A stretch of DNA of 64,000 nucleotides from Ailanthus altissimus. Lineage: Eukaryota; Streptophyta; Magnoliopsida; Sapindales; Simaroubaceae. Under the pieces are notes generated by a model, which searched no databases, had not been told where the DNA came from, and saw only the letters and a program-made list of their open reading frames with translations. Every line of letters starts with the position of its first letter. Within the stretch, counting starts at the first letter, position 1. The stretch spans positions 7,123,001 to 7,187,000 of the forward strand of contig OX327699.1 in the NCBI GenBank assembly GCA_946807835.1, in the 5' to 3' direction. Positions 10,944-23,281 of the stretch are shown here, piece by piece. Made by a program: the position numbers and the translations under genes.

Positions 10944-13710
10944 TGACAGGACCTGGGTCGAGACCCTCTATAGTAGATCCTAGCGGCCCTGCCGGGCACC
11001 CCGACGGACGTTTATCAGAATATAACTGTGTAAGTTGAGAAATTTTGTGAGGTGAACCCCTCTTTAGTTCTTGCTATTACTGAGAAAATCTTGAAATATA
11101 CATGGAAATGACTTCTTTAAAATTAAAAAAAAAACGGGCAGAGTTTCCCCTATTTTTCTGAAAATTCAATACAAAACCTGCAAAGAAATTTCACTTTTAT
11201 TTTCAATTGCTTCTCATTACTACCAAATAGGACTTCCAGTTCTTTTCCAAATCAAATCCAACTCAATAATTTCATTTTTAAACATAAAACTGGCATACTA
11301 GTAAAACGATCATCATAATACCGAAACCTCTTCTTGTTTATGAAAAAAATATGTACAACACAAGCCCAGAACTACTATACAAAAAGTAAAAAGAGTGCTA
11401 CTCAGCACATTTACATTTACAAAAAAAATTATCTTCAGATTTGGCCCACTAATCGGCAGTAGAAGAATCAGCAACTTGTGTACCGAGACCTGCACCTGGA
11501 AAGGGGGTTTAGAAACATAAAACACAAAACATGTGAGCTAAAGAACTTTAGTGAGTACATTAAGATTTCAAATAATATAAAATTCCGCATAGATATTAAA
11601 TTCTAAGAACATGCATAAATTATGTTTCTAAAACTTGTATAAAGTAGTAAAATTGTTTCTAACATCATAAGCCGATAAAATCTTGCCGAGCGGGTTTTAT
11701 TTACATCCTCGGAAAACAATATCCCAAATCTGTACAACATAATAACTAGCATGTGCATACAAACGCATAATATGTAATCGGTAGATCAAAAACTATTAAA
11801 GCCCTCGCTTGACCATTTTCTTTCTAAATTGTACCAATGGTAACCCTAAAGCTCTATACTCACGCAGCGACTCAACTAGCACCACACACGTGAGTAGGTC
11901 ACGGGGTGCCTCAACTAGCAGCACCCACAGTGACATCTCACTAGCTATGCAGCGGAATCCTACATCGCCTACATATAGCGAGACAATACCCTGTACACAT
12001 AGAGCAACTCACATGACTCAACAACCTAACTTTTCGGAGTTAGTGATACACCCCCAATACCTGCTCATGTGTACGGGATATACCGGCTAGGTCTAATACC
12101 ATCACCACCACTATAATCTGAGGGTACCAATGGCCTTTGAAATAATTGTAGTAATTTTAAAGCTGTTTCTTAGACCGAACATGTAAAAGCATATCTATTG
12201 ATATATATCAAAATCATAAATCATGTTTATGCATTAAAAGCACATAAAATATACATTTTCATTATACAGAAATATAATAAACGAAAGATAAAAAAATGAC
12301 AGATTTTCACTCACAATCGCTCCGAGCTTAATGTCACTCCAGATTTCTGCTCCCGTTACCGATCTCGATTTTCTTCACCTAAACGCCATAAATGACATTT
12401 AGAACTAATTCAAACACTAGAATCTCATTTAACTACTAAACGCCCTAATCGGTATACAAAGCCTGGATGGATACTACTTTTCAATTTTTATTTACGGAGT
12501 CATTTAATCTAATCTAACTCACTATTCGACGCCTTGAAAATTTGTTAACACCCTATAACTTTGGTTGGACATAATTGCCCTTCACCTTACCAAAATGAAC
12601 AATTATGTCCTATTTTCTTCATTTTTTTTATTTTCCATCATCCATATACATTCAATTTACATAAGGCACCATTTATACACAACAATTCAACCAAAACACA
12701 ACTCAACCCGAACTTCTCTAAAGTGGGAAAATTTACATCCACCGCCCAACACATTTCTTTTCTTAATTTTTTGTTCCAACAGCATCAAAATCAAGCCCAA
12801 TTCATTCTAATGCCCTAATTATAACTAATTGAAGTCTCTACATCCCAATCACCCAAAACCCTAATTCTTTCCTTGCCAATTTCTTCAATTTAATGACTCC
12901 TTCAAGCTCCACACTAGAATTGAACTCAATCTAAACCAAGAATACACACAAGAACATCAATTGAAGCAATCTTGAAAGTTCACATATTAACCTTACAAAA
13001 CAATGCTTTTCTTACCTCTTTTTCTTGGATTTTCACTAATGAAGACTTCAATTGATCTTAGGAACTTGTATAGAACCTTATTTTAGCTTGATTAAGCATG
13101 AAAATTCATGGAAAAAAAAACTTGAAATTTCACTGTAGCAGTCCCTCTCTTCACTTGGACGAATTTGCTTCTCTTTTGCTCTAACATGTTATGTTTTAAT
13201 CTCTTGAAATTTCTACACACTTCTACTATATATATAGTGCTCCCTCAATTGACCAATTTGCCCCTCAACTTACTCTAAATTTCTAATTTGCCATTGGTTG
13301 GAAACTAAGTATGTAATTGGTTCCTTTGTAACTATCTAGTTAGAATAGTCAAAGGAACTAACTAGAATTCCCAACTTGGCAATCCATGAAATTGTCTCTA
13401 ATTGGTCCATTCTCTAATATATGGATTGTGTTTCTCAATAATAGCTTGTTTCATTGTAGTAACTAGAACATAACCCTTAAATGGAGATTTATGTAGTAAA
13501 TTAAAATTTCCTTTACCAAGCCAATTCAAAAAATATTATAGGGTCATCTGACGCTCCCGCTGAGTGTGAAATTACCAAATTAGGTCTAATATCTCTTACG
13601 CGCACCATAGAAAAAAATTATTTCTAATAGGGTTAGAATCGGGTAACCCCATGGTGTCTTCATTACTTTATACCAAAATCTAGACGCCAATACTACTAAT
13701 AGGAATTAGA
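10944..13710 (+). mobile_element. Ty3/gypsy LTR, Tekay-like, nearly complete
   Basis: Starts TGACAGGACC with an unusually GC-rich first 70 bp, then becomes AT-rich. A second copy lies inverted at 35290-36698. They match from this start through about 13170 (shared words include CTTACCTC and TTGATCTTAGGAACTT), and this copy continues through a TATA-like box (13227-13237) to a region with GACGCTCCCGCTGAGTGTG (13552). The long length and start resemble LTRs of the Tekay/Del lineage, but without an internal region the clade is an inference. The right end is approximate. Short frames at 11809-12090 and 12561-12818 look incidental. Confidence 0.65.
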
Positions 13711-13718
13711 TATTATAG

Positions 13719-15287
13719 CAAATGACGCTAAAAAATGTCATTGTGCAATATGTTCTCAAAAACATCATTCCTAATCCCTAGTTACCAATAAGGGTCGATC
13801 AGTATTCCTTTTGGATTAGTGTATGTCTATATCTGGATTGTCCATATAGTTAATCTTAGCAAACCATGGGCTTAGCAAAATTCTATATAGGTATGCAGGT
13901 ATTTAGTAAGAACTGGATACTGAACAGACTCATAAGGACTTTCAATAAACACCCCACGAAGCCATTAATGGAGAGTCTTCCTAAGTTGAGTAGTATTCGT
14001 GATCCTTTAACCTAAACGCCATGATAGACTTGTGAGTGATCCACTATACTTTGGTTCTATACATGTTAGAGGCCTTTCATGATTTGACCACTGAGTGTCA
14101 CTGAGTATGATTCGATGCTCATAGAGTCAGTGTATGTAGATATGGGATTCATTAGCTTATATGGATGAGTTATATATCCTGATACTCCGAGATTGTATTT
14201 TAGTAAGTCTTATGGCTGTAAGTGTAAATCTTAGAAAAGAGTTTTCGTAAGGTTAAACAATATCGCAAAAGAGAGATTTGACGGTCATAATCTATATCTC
14301 TACACTTTCAAGATATAGATGACGGATGGATTATATGGATATGTTTAACCTCAGTTTGCATGGTTTAACAGGCCATTTTATAATATCCGTAACATGTGTA
14401 GGGCATTGTTCACAGACGCGGAAGTGTTCTATAAGACAAATGGGTGTGAACCTATAGAGTCTCATAATATAACGTATACTCATTGAGCACTGGGGTAGCA
14501 GGACAGATCATATGAATCAATTCGGGAAGGTTTTAGAAAGCAAGATATATTTTAGGACTTACATGAAAGTGAGAAACATAGTTTACAAATATTACAAATA
14601 GGTCCCTATTGCACAGAAAAGTAAATTGCACACATGGCATCCATGCATTTCCATTTTTGTGACAAATGGCAGCATACATGAAATTGCATGTGACAAATGT
14701 CACATATGCAAAGTGCTTGCATGAACATTGTTAAGTAACATTTGTCACTCATTTATGACCTTGCATGACATGACTCCATGATGGACATGTGTCCATATGT
14801 GAAGTCTTTGCAATATAAAACAAATGAAATAGATCTATTTGTTATAGAATTTGAATAAGAATAGCAAAATTCGTGCAAGAGAATTGAGAGAAAATAGAAC
14901 TTTGAGAAATTTGCATTTTGGTCTCTAAACACATTTTCTAAGCATTTGATGCTAGAATGAATTCAAAGGTTGAACTTGTTTTGATTCCTACACGAGATAG
15001 ATATCAAAGGCTATCATTCTAGCTACTTCAATCCTGCTAAATTTTAGAGTTTAAAATTGTACAAGGGAGAACTTCATTGTGAGCTTAAAGGCTTTAAAGT
15101 TCAACAATCTTCATCAAAATGCCTACAATGGTATATATATGATTGTTATACTATTGTTTTTTAGTATTAGTGTGTATATGTTATATGATTATAAATTATT
15201 CAACTACATAATGTATGCTAGACATGCATTTTAATTTTTTTTAACATGTACACAATCTTATGCATACAGCCTGAAACACGTTTAACA
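13719..15287 (+). mobile_element. C1 LTR, copy b (5' LTR of element E1), 5'-truncated
   Basis: Homology to the other C1 LTRs starts abruptly at GCAAATGACGC, about 270 bp into the family consensus, right beside the gypsy LTR. A TATA-like TATAAAA lies at 14814-14820. The LTR ends CGTTTAACA at 15287 and is followed by one base and a primer site. This is the first LTR of E1. Confidence 0.8.
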
Positions 15288-15460
15288 ATGGTAGTAGAGC
15301 ATGTTTTGTGTTTTGGGTTGTTAGAGTGTTGTATGAAGTGTTGAAAATGCCTAAAAATAGTGGGAGCTACATTTTGAAGTGCTTTAAGTGCAGAAAAATA
15401 CATACTATCAAGGAAACGCCACATCACTACGATCTGAATGCTGGGGCATCCTTTCTGGAA
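15288..15460 (+). other. E1 primer site and short leader 1
   Basis: The primer site TGGTAGTAGAGC (15289-15300) matches the methionine-tRNA complement with two mismatches. About 160 bp of leader follow. They are alignable with 54592-54706 in E2 (shared GTTTTGGGTTG-like and TTTTGAAGTG words). Instead of leading to gag, the leader runs into a second LTR-like block at 15461. Confidence 0.75.
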
Positions 15461-17650
15461 TGTATTAGAACTAGTGCTTATGTGCTATTCCAATATTGTA
15501 TAAAGATTAATTATTTAATATTTCTACAATAAATATTTTGAATAAAATCGTTAATATTAAATATATATGGTACGATGCTTGTAACATTTCAAACATTATA
15601 AGATCTGAAGGAGTTCAAATCTAGTCTAAAAGAGTTTAGAACAGGGCTAAGCGTTAGCAGCGCTGAGAGTTATAAATGTTAAGAATTAACATTACTAAGA
15701 GTTAGCAGGTTATAAGAGTTAGCCAGATCTAAGGAGTTTGATCCTTGTCTGAAACGGGACAAAGATCTGAGGGTATACTAGTAATGACATAGTTGTAAAG
15801 GGCTGCAATAGGTGCTAAAAAATATCATTATGCAAGTATGTTCTTAAACCCTATGTTCTTGATCTATTTTCATTTATGTGGGTTTATTAGTAGGAACCTT
15901 ATTTAAATATAGATCAGTGTATGTCTATATCTATATGGTACATATAGTTGTTCTTACCTGACCATGAGCTTATTGGAAGCTCTATAGACAAGTAGGTATT
16001 CAGTGAAGATTGAGTATTGAACATGCTCAATTAAGATCTCTAATAAACATCCCATAAATTTGTCAATAGATGATCCTTTCGAGTTAAGTAGTATTTGTGC
16101 TCCCTAAACCTGAGCACTATGGTGGACTTGTGAGTGACCCACTGTACGTAGGTTTCCATGTGTTAGAGATCTTTTATGGTCTGACCGTTGGGTGTCGTTG
16201 GGTATGGTCCGATGCTTATGAAGTCTGATATGTGTAGATATAGGATTCGTCAACTTATATAAGTGAGTAGTATATCCAAATGCTCAAAGGTTGTGTTTTA
16301 AAAAGTCTTATGGCCATAAGCAATACATCCGGGAAAAATATTTTTCGTGTCAGAAATAATATCGCAAAAGTGTTTGCGGATATTATTTATCGGAATATGA
16401 ATCTAGAGATAAGTTCTAGTGTTGAGCATATGGAGACTTGACGGTGATGATCTATGTCTTTACTGTTCTAGGATATAAATGACAGAGGATTATAAGATTA
16501 TGTACTAATCTTAACTTGTATGGTTCAACACATTATTTCGTTATTTCTATAACATGTGTATGGGGCAACGTTTATGGACTTACAGAAAGTTTTGTAAGAT
16601 GAAATAGGTGTGAACCTAAGGAGTCTCACTATATGAAGTGTACTCGTTGTGCACTGAGGTAGTGCACTAGAGTGAATAGTTCAATCTGAGAAGTTCTAGA
16701 AAAATTTAAATTAATTCAATGTCTCCCGGGGAGATCATAGGATTTAAGAGTTAAGCTCAGGATCTTGACAAGTGAGACTTGCCACTTTAACCTTCCTATT
16801 GTATATCACATTTCATGCCATTAATTTGTTAAGGCATGATACGTGATAGGGTTTCATTAGTTTACTATATAATTTCCAAATGTTACAAAATTATATATAT
16901 AAATGAAAATGAAACAAATGGCATATTGCTAATGGTTTATATTCAATTCATTAATGCATATTTCAATTGGCAATATCAAGCCATCAACTGAATTTTAATT
17001 TCGGCCAAAATTCCATTACTTTAAGCTTTGTGATATGTTGCATTTTATAATATGTTCAAGAGGTGGCATGTTAGCATTTATATAATGGCCAACAAATTAT
17101 TTTTTCATTAAGCTATTAAATTGACAAATGAAAAGGTAATTTGTTATGCTTGTTTTCAAGCATGACATGTCTTAAAGAAAAGTATTTTGGACAACAATTC
17201 ATCACATAAATCAGCCAGCACTTGTTTAAGGCTATTTATCATATTAAGCAACATGAAAATACAAATTTTTGCATTGTCATACTTGACCACTTATCTATTT
17301 TACATTTGCCAAATTTGTGATAACTTTGGCTATAATTAGCCAAGCTTTTTCTCATTTGAAAATCAAGCAAAATGTGAGAAATTAAAATAGTTAAGTCCCA
17401 AGTAATTAAAAAGCAAGAGTTACTTCAAGTTAAATATTTGGGCGAGAATAGAAGCTACCGTTCTAGCTTGAAGGATTCCATCGTATCCTAGACTAGAACT
17501 GTGTAAAGCACATTTCGAAGGTGAGTTCTTTAATATCTAATTAGCGTAATTGGATGTTTGTTTATTTTCTGCTGCATATTTATGCATGTAATGTGTAAAT
17601 TAAAATTAAAATATGCACGCTCACCCGATGCATGGCATACTTTTAGAACA
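15461..17650 (+). mobile_element. C1 LTR-like block, copy c, without primer site
   Basis: Starts TGTATTAGAACTAGTGC, matching the C1 LTR start, and follows the family for about 2.2 kb to CTTTTAGAACA. No primer site follows; the sequence passes directly into the quasi-palindromic repeats and long leader of E1. The same arrangement is present in E2 (54707-57006). It could be an LTR captured inside the leader of an ancestral element, or the product of an LTR-LTR rearrangement. Confidence 0.7.
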
Positions 17651-17860
17651 CTGAAGCATTCATCTAGGTTCTACATGTAGAACATTGGGGTATTTGAGGC
17701 AGAATACTAGGGCATTCAAATGTTTAACACTGGGGCGTTCTCAAGGCAGAATGCAAGTTTTATGCATACAGAACGCTAAAGCGTTCAAGAGTTAAACGGT
17801 GGGGTATTTTCAAGACAGAATGCTGGAGCGTTCAAGAGTTGAACACCGAGGCATTGAAAC
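17646..17860 (+). repeat. Array of quasi-palindromes (GAACGC-N4-GCGTTC type), E1
   Basis: At least six imperfect copies of a 16-bp quasi-palindrome occur, for example GAACACTGAAGCATTC (17646), GAATACTAGGGCATTC (17702), GAACGCTAAAGCGTTC (17771, perfect arms), GAATGCTGGAGCGTTC (17818) and GAACACCGAGGCATTG (17841). Spacers of 8-55 bp separate them. E2 has the same kind of array at 57007-57670. Confidence 0.75.
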
Positions 17861-18085
17861 AGTTTAAGGCCATGTTGTATTAGGTTGAATGTTGGAGCCT
17901 AAACAATTTTTTTAGAGTATTATATTATATAATGTCAGGACGTTCAACTTATCGCGCTAATCGTTCCAAACTATATACTCTAATTTGCAATTTTCGTATA
18001 TGAAATTTTTTATTTTTTTATGCGAATATAATTGTTATATTATTGCATTATAAATTGTAAACATTTGTTTATTCTATTAACTACA

Positions 18086-18223
18086 ATGAGAGCTCTATTG
18101 GTGGGGGTTAGTTGTGCTTGCATAAAACAAATGGGTGATTATGAATCACATCCTCATAAGATGCAGATAAATTATGAAATGGAAAAATCTCTCTTAATTA
18201 GATTAAAATATATTTCATTATGA
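18086..18223 (+). other. Short upstream reading frame in the E1 leader
   Basis: A 45-codon frame beginning MRALLVGVSCACIK. The homologous position in E2 (57454-57555) reads MKALLVGVSCAYVN for 33 codons. Over the first eleven codons the two differ by three synonymous changes and one Lys/Arg change. That pattern hints at coding constraint, although the sample is tiny. A third copy in E2 (57785) is frameshifted. I recognise no family. It may be an upstream ORF or chance. Confidence 0.3.
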
Positions 18224-18281
18224 GATAATTTTATACATAATTCACCTTGTCAATACGGTATTAGACAAGTTATCTCAGTCT

Positions 18282-18575
18282 TTACCCAATATCGCTAAAG
18301 TATAAAGGATTGGTCAGTAAAATTTGGACTATGTCGGTTAAATATGAGATGATGCAAATATAAGCGAAAAGAATTATCCAATATTGTTAAAGTGTGAGAG
18401 TAATAACAACAACTTATATTTGATCATTGACAAGTAAATCTGAAATACATTTACCCAATATCACTAAAGTGTGAGGATAATATGTATTTAGGATCAGTAG
18501 TAAGAGTTGTATGAGATGCAATTGATAGGAGGTGTCTGCGATTTTAGAAAGGCCAATACTGCTAAAGTATGACCC
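18282..18575 (+). repeat. Four iterated stem-loop-like leader motifs, E1
   Basis: Four copies of a motif around CAATAT-YGCTAAAGTGTGA lie at 18282-18310, 18374-18403, 18451-18480 and 18551-18575. Core-to-core distances are 92, 77 and 98 bp. In the third copy the core is flanked by TTACCC and GGATAA, nearly complementary arms around an 18-base loop. The first copy has CCAAT and ATTGG arms instead. The array sits just before gag in an untranslated leader, where packaging or translation signals would be expected. Confidence 0.65.
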
Positions 18576-18784
18576 GAGTAGAATGATAATTAGATCTACG
18601 TCTCTCGTTTGAAAGATTTATAGGAATATGTAAAACAGTGGGAGGGCCCTTTTAGATTAAAAAACATATACTAGTTATATATATAATCTAAACCATTATT
18701 AATTAACGGTTTTAAAATATTTCTGCTAATATTTTTTTATTTTTTCTAATGAATATAATATGGCTTCAAGCAACTAATTAGTAT

Positions 18785-19258
18785 GCATACTTAATGCTAA
18801 CCCACTAAAAGGTGTCAATAACTACTCAGATTGGATGATGAATCATATAATTATTTTGGATTCAGAAAAGCTTTGATATATAATGGTGTTTCTGAAGTTG
18901 CCTTTGATAAAAAGTTACAAACTTATCAAAAATGGGTTGATGACGATTTGAATGTCAAGTTGTATATCTTTGCCTCAATGACGATTTAAATGTAACTTAA
19001 AGAGTTACATCATCCAATATGAAGTTGCTTTTGGTACGCATACTTAATGCTAACCCGCTAAAAGGTGTCGATACCTACTCAGATTGGATGATGAATCATA
19101 TAATTATTCTGGATTCAGAAAAGGTTGGATACATAATAGTGTTTCTGAAGTTTCCTTTGATAAAGAGTTACAAACTTATCAAAAACGGGTCGATGACAAT
19201 TTTGAATGTCAAGTTGTATATGTTCTACTCAATGTTAAATGAGCTTCGGATGGAGCAC
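18785..19258 (+). repeat. Tandem duplication of the gag start in E1
   Basis: The segment with GCATACTTAATGCTAACCC at 18785 recurs at 19038, an offset of 253 bp. Both copies encode the same gag N-terminal stretch (LNANPLKGV...YSDWMMNHI). The second copy is the one that continues into the rest of gag across the solo-LTR insertion. Confidence 0.8.
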
Positions 19259-20668
19259 TGATTGATGCTATACTAGCTAAGAGTAAGCGCAAGCTATTGT
19301 ATCAAGTAATATAAGATTTTAAGTCCAAGTATCGATCCCACAGGGACTATGCGATCTAATTTTATAAATCAAGTACTAAAATTGTACCTACTTAACTTTT
19401 ATTCAGAATACTAAAATCTAGAATTTATTTAACTAATCTAACTCTATCAATTAAACTAAACAAAAGCAAATGGTAGAATTCACAAATAAAGATAATCTAG
19501 GGTTTTGACTCGTCTCTTAGTATTTCATTGAATTTATTAATCTCTTAGTTAATCCATTAATACTAATTGCTTGGCTTAGACACTAATCTCATCACAAGCC
19601 TCTATCGATGGTCGAGTGACTATATTACGCATTCTAACAATCACCTATATGTCTATGGTAATTAAATCAGAATGTAATTCATTAAGATTAAGTCTAAATT
19701 ATACCATACATGCCACCTAAGTATATGTCTATCCTAGATGGAACTTATAGTTGTTACCCTATGATTATGCATCAAACTATCATAGGCTAAACACATGAAT
19801 CCCTTTGTCAAGTTCATCATGGTTCCTCAATTATTCAAAATATTGATCATGTATAATAAAAGCATTAAACACAAGATAAAATGAATCGATTGAATGTATT
19901 AAATTTATAAACTAAAAATTAACAAAATTCAAATCCATACTAGGTTCATATAGTCTAACCCTAGATGAAAAATTTAGCCCATTACAAAACTAAAAGTATT
20001 CAACCAATTCATAAAGATCAACAAGAACAAGAATATAATGATAAATAAAGAGTAGAAAAACTAATCAAAGTGAGTCTTTGATGTGCTTCTCGCTCAATCT
20101 TGACTTGAAGCTTGAATCTTGACCTTGGTTCTTCAATCTTTGGCTTTGATCTTTGATTTTATGTTGTGAATTCTTTCTCTAAGTTTTTGCCTCTTTTCTT
20201 TTTTTCTCTCCTCCCTTTTTAATTAGGGTTTTTGGCTTTTTATTTATAGGTTTTTGTCTTTAAACTATGGTTAAACATCAAATACAAAATAGGTTAGGAT
20301 TACTGTTCACGAGTTATTGTAGCAAAATACTGTTCACGCAGTACTATCCACCGCCACTATTTTTGCACCGCGACGCTGAATCCTGAGCGTTGTGGTATTG
20401 ACATACTATTTTAGGTGCCGCGACACTCATTTCTTGGGTATTATAGCATATCACTATAACGAATCACTGTAGTTAGTTATTGTAGTAGGTATTGTAGTAA
20501 TTTGATGTTTTTGGCTTATTTTCATTAGAGTTTCGACCCTATTTACTTCATTAACTCCAAACCTACAAAAATAATAATAAAATACATCAAAAGCCAAATA
20601 ATCTTAATTTCTATGAACAAATATTAAGTTTAGAAGATGTAAATATTATACTTAATTAACCCCTATCA
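19259..20668 (-). mobile_element. Solo LTR, Athila/Tat type, with 5-bp target duplication
   Basis: The 1410-bp insertion has TG...CA ends (TGATTGATGC and CCCCTATCA) and is flanked by AGCAC at 19254-19258 and 20669-20673. The interrupted gag reads through when the insertion is removed. On the minus strand it has a TATA box (TATAAATA, 20241-20248) and, downstream, a CCCTGTGGGATCGATACTT stretch near 19320-19340 typical of Athila/Tat LTR ends. Family members lie at 32736, 38787, 44033 and 45612. GC-rich repeats with GCGACGCTGA occur near 20370. Confidence 0.88.
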
Positions 20669-23267
20669 AGCACTCGCATATGGATAGTGTAAGTAGCATT
20701 ATACTCCATCTGAAAAAGCTGTTTAGAGATAGACTATAGGTAGAATTGTACAGGATCTCTAAAGTATTTTTTCAGCTTAAGTTGACTAAAAGCAGTCCGG
20801 TAAATCCCTACGTACTTAAGATGATTTCTACATCAAAAAGTTTAATACTATGAACATTTCTCTACGCAACAACTTAGGGAATAACTTGATTCTCTAGTCT
20901 CTGTCGAGGTCTTTTGTACATTTTATTATGAACTATAACATGCAAGAACTGACTTTGACTTTTACTGAGTTGCATAACATGTTACAGATAGCTAAGGATG
21001 ACAATAAAATAAGAGGTACGACCTTTATAGTTCAGACTGGTGCTTCATCTTCTGGCCCAAAGACTTCTATGAAATCTAAAGGGAAGAAGAATGTAAAGAA
21101 GATACTATAGTCAGGTCCTCAGAGACAGTTTATATCTAAGTAGAAAGATTAGAAGAAGAGTAAGAGAAAGTGTTTCTACTGCGGTGATAACAGACATTGA
21201 AAACGTAACTGTTTTAGTACATTGCCACAATAAAGAAGAACCCATAAGGTATTTGTTTACCTATTATTGACATTTTATTAGTATATGATGCTTGTAATAG
21301 CTGGGTATTAGATAACATGTCTTTCTCGCATCTGCAATATATTGCAAGATCTAAAGAAAATTAGGCAGTTGCAACAGGGAGAAGTTCAGCTTCGTGTTGG
21401 AAATTGTGATTTCCTACATGTCGAAGTAGTTGGAAATTTTGAATTGATTCTCCCATGTAATCAAAATTTAATGTTGTATAATTACTATTATATACCGAAC
21501 ATTATCAGACAGATTATACCCCTCTCTATTTTAGACACTAAGGACTCTCATATTTTTATTTGGAGCCATTTCTTGTATTTATGTGATGTGAATAATATTT
21601 TATTAGTTGAGTGTCAGTTGATGAATGGTCATTATATTTTGAATACAATAGGAAATTTCTTAAATGCATAGGTAATAATAGTTCAGGAACTTTGAATAAC
21701 ATGGAATTGTGGCATATGAGATTAGGTTATATAGACATAAGATGCCTAATGCGTCTGGTTACCATAGAACCCTTATCAGTTTGTGAATCTTATATTCAAT
21801 AGAAGATGACTAAATCTTCTTTTGTAGGTGTTTGACACCAAGCCACTGATTTATTAGAACTAGTATATAGTAACATATGTGGTCCAATATATTACATTGT
21901 TGTGGGTAGATTTTGATACTTAGTCGTCTTTATCGATGATTTATCACAATATAGACATGTGTATCTTATAAAGCACAATTTGAAAACCTTTGAAATGTTC
22001 AAATAATTTTAATAGGAAGCAAAGAAATAAATCGGTATGTATATCAAATGCCTTTGATTAGATCGAGGCAGTGAATACATAAGTAATGAATTCATAGCTT
22101 ATTTAAATGAGAATGAGATTCTCACTCAAAATAGTTCTCCAGGTACTCCTCTATACAATGGTATTTCGGAGAGGAGGAATCAGTTTTTATTAGATATGGT
22201 CCGATCAATAATGAGCTTCATTGATCTTTCAGAATATCCATGGAGTTATGCTCTAGAAATTGCCGCTCACTTGTTGAACAGAGTTCTATCGAAAGCTGTT
22301 CTTACTTCGTATGAGATATGTACTGGTAGGAAATCGAATCTTAAGTATGTTAAGATTTGGGGTTATCTTACTTACGTAAATGTTACGCAACATGATAAAA
22401 CTGCACCCAAATGGTACAAGTATTAGTTTATTGGATATCCCAAACACTCTATATGATATCTATGTTATGATCTAGAAGAACAAAATGTGTTCATTACTTA
22501 TAATGCCACGTTCCTAGAGAAACAGTTTCTCATGGGCCATGAAGATTATAAAAGGATTGAACTTGATGAAGTTAATCAAGATATTAATGAACCAACAATG
22601 GAACCTCAGACTCAATCAAGTTTACCTTTAACACACCCTCCACGTAGGTTGAAAAAGATGTTAATACTACCTGTATGGTATGGAATAATGCCTGAAGGTG
22701 TCTATGACATACGTTTAGTTAAAGAAAATGATCCTATGACCAATAGAAAGGCGATGTTGGACATCGATTTGGGAAAATGGCAAAAACCATAAAATTCAAA
22801 ATTGACTTTATGCATGTCAATCAAGTTTAGGACTTGGTTAAACTTCCTAAAGGAATTATTCCTATTGGTTGTAAATGGGTTTACAAGCGAAAGTGTGGGC
22901 TTGATGGAAAGATAGAGACCTTTAAAGCCCAACTGATAGCAAAAGGTTATACTCAACGATCTGTGATCGATTATGAGGAAACTTTTCACCAGTTGCCATA
23001 CTAAAGTTGATTCGTATTCTATTAGCTATTGCTGCATACTCGATTTTGAGATCTGGCAGATGGATATAAAGATGGTTTTCCTGATTGAAAATCTAGAGGA
23101 AGATATTTACATAGAGCATTCGAAGGTTTTACATCTAGCCTAACTTCTAATCTGTTATGCAAATTAAAGAAGTCTATTTATACAATTAAACAAGCTTCAT
23201 GAAGCTGGAATCTTTGTTTTGATGAAATAATCAAAGGGTCTGGTTTTGTCAAAAATGAAGAAAAAGC

Positions 23268-23281
23268 ATGTGTGTGTGTGT
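23268..23281 (+). repeat. (TG)n microsatellite in E1 pol
   Basis: Short TG dinucleotide run within the decayed reverse transcriptase of E1. It shifts the reading frame locally. Confidence 0.7.

Noticed and set aside
11809..12090. 93-codon Ser/Thr-rich frame
   Set aside because: It sits in the upstream part of a gypsy LTR and the inverted LTR copy has no equivalent frame.
12561..12818. Overlapping 81- and 85-codon frames, with a similar start in the inverted LTR (35666-35884)
   Set aside because: Only the first ten residues agree; after that indels shift the frames, so the similarity is DNA-level LTR homology.
15218..15532. Frames of 69 and 74 codons on both strands
   Set aside because: They span an LTR end, a primer site and the next LTR start, so they are not genes.
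22702..22989. 95-codon minus-strand frame
   Set aside because: It is antisense to the E1 reverse-transcriptase start (IGCKWVYKR on the + strand).
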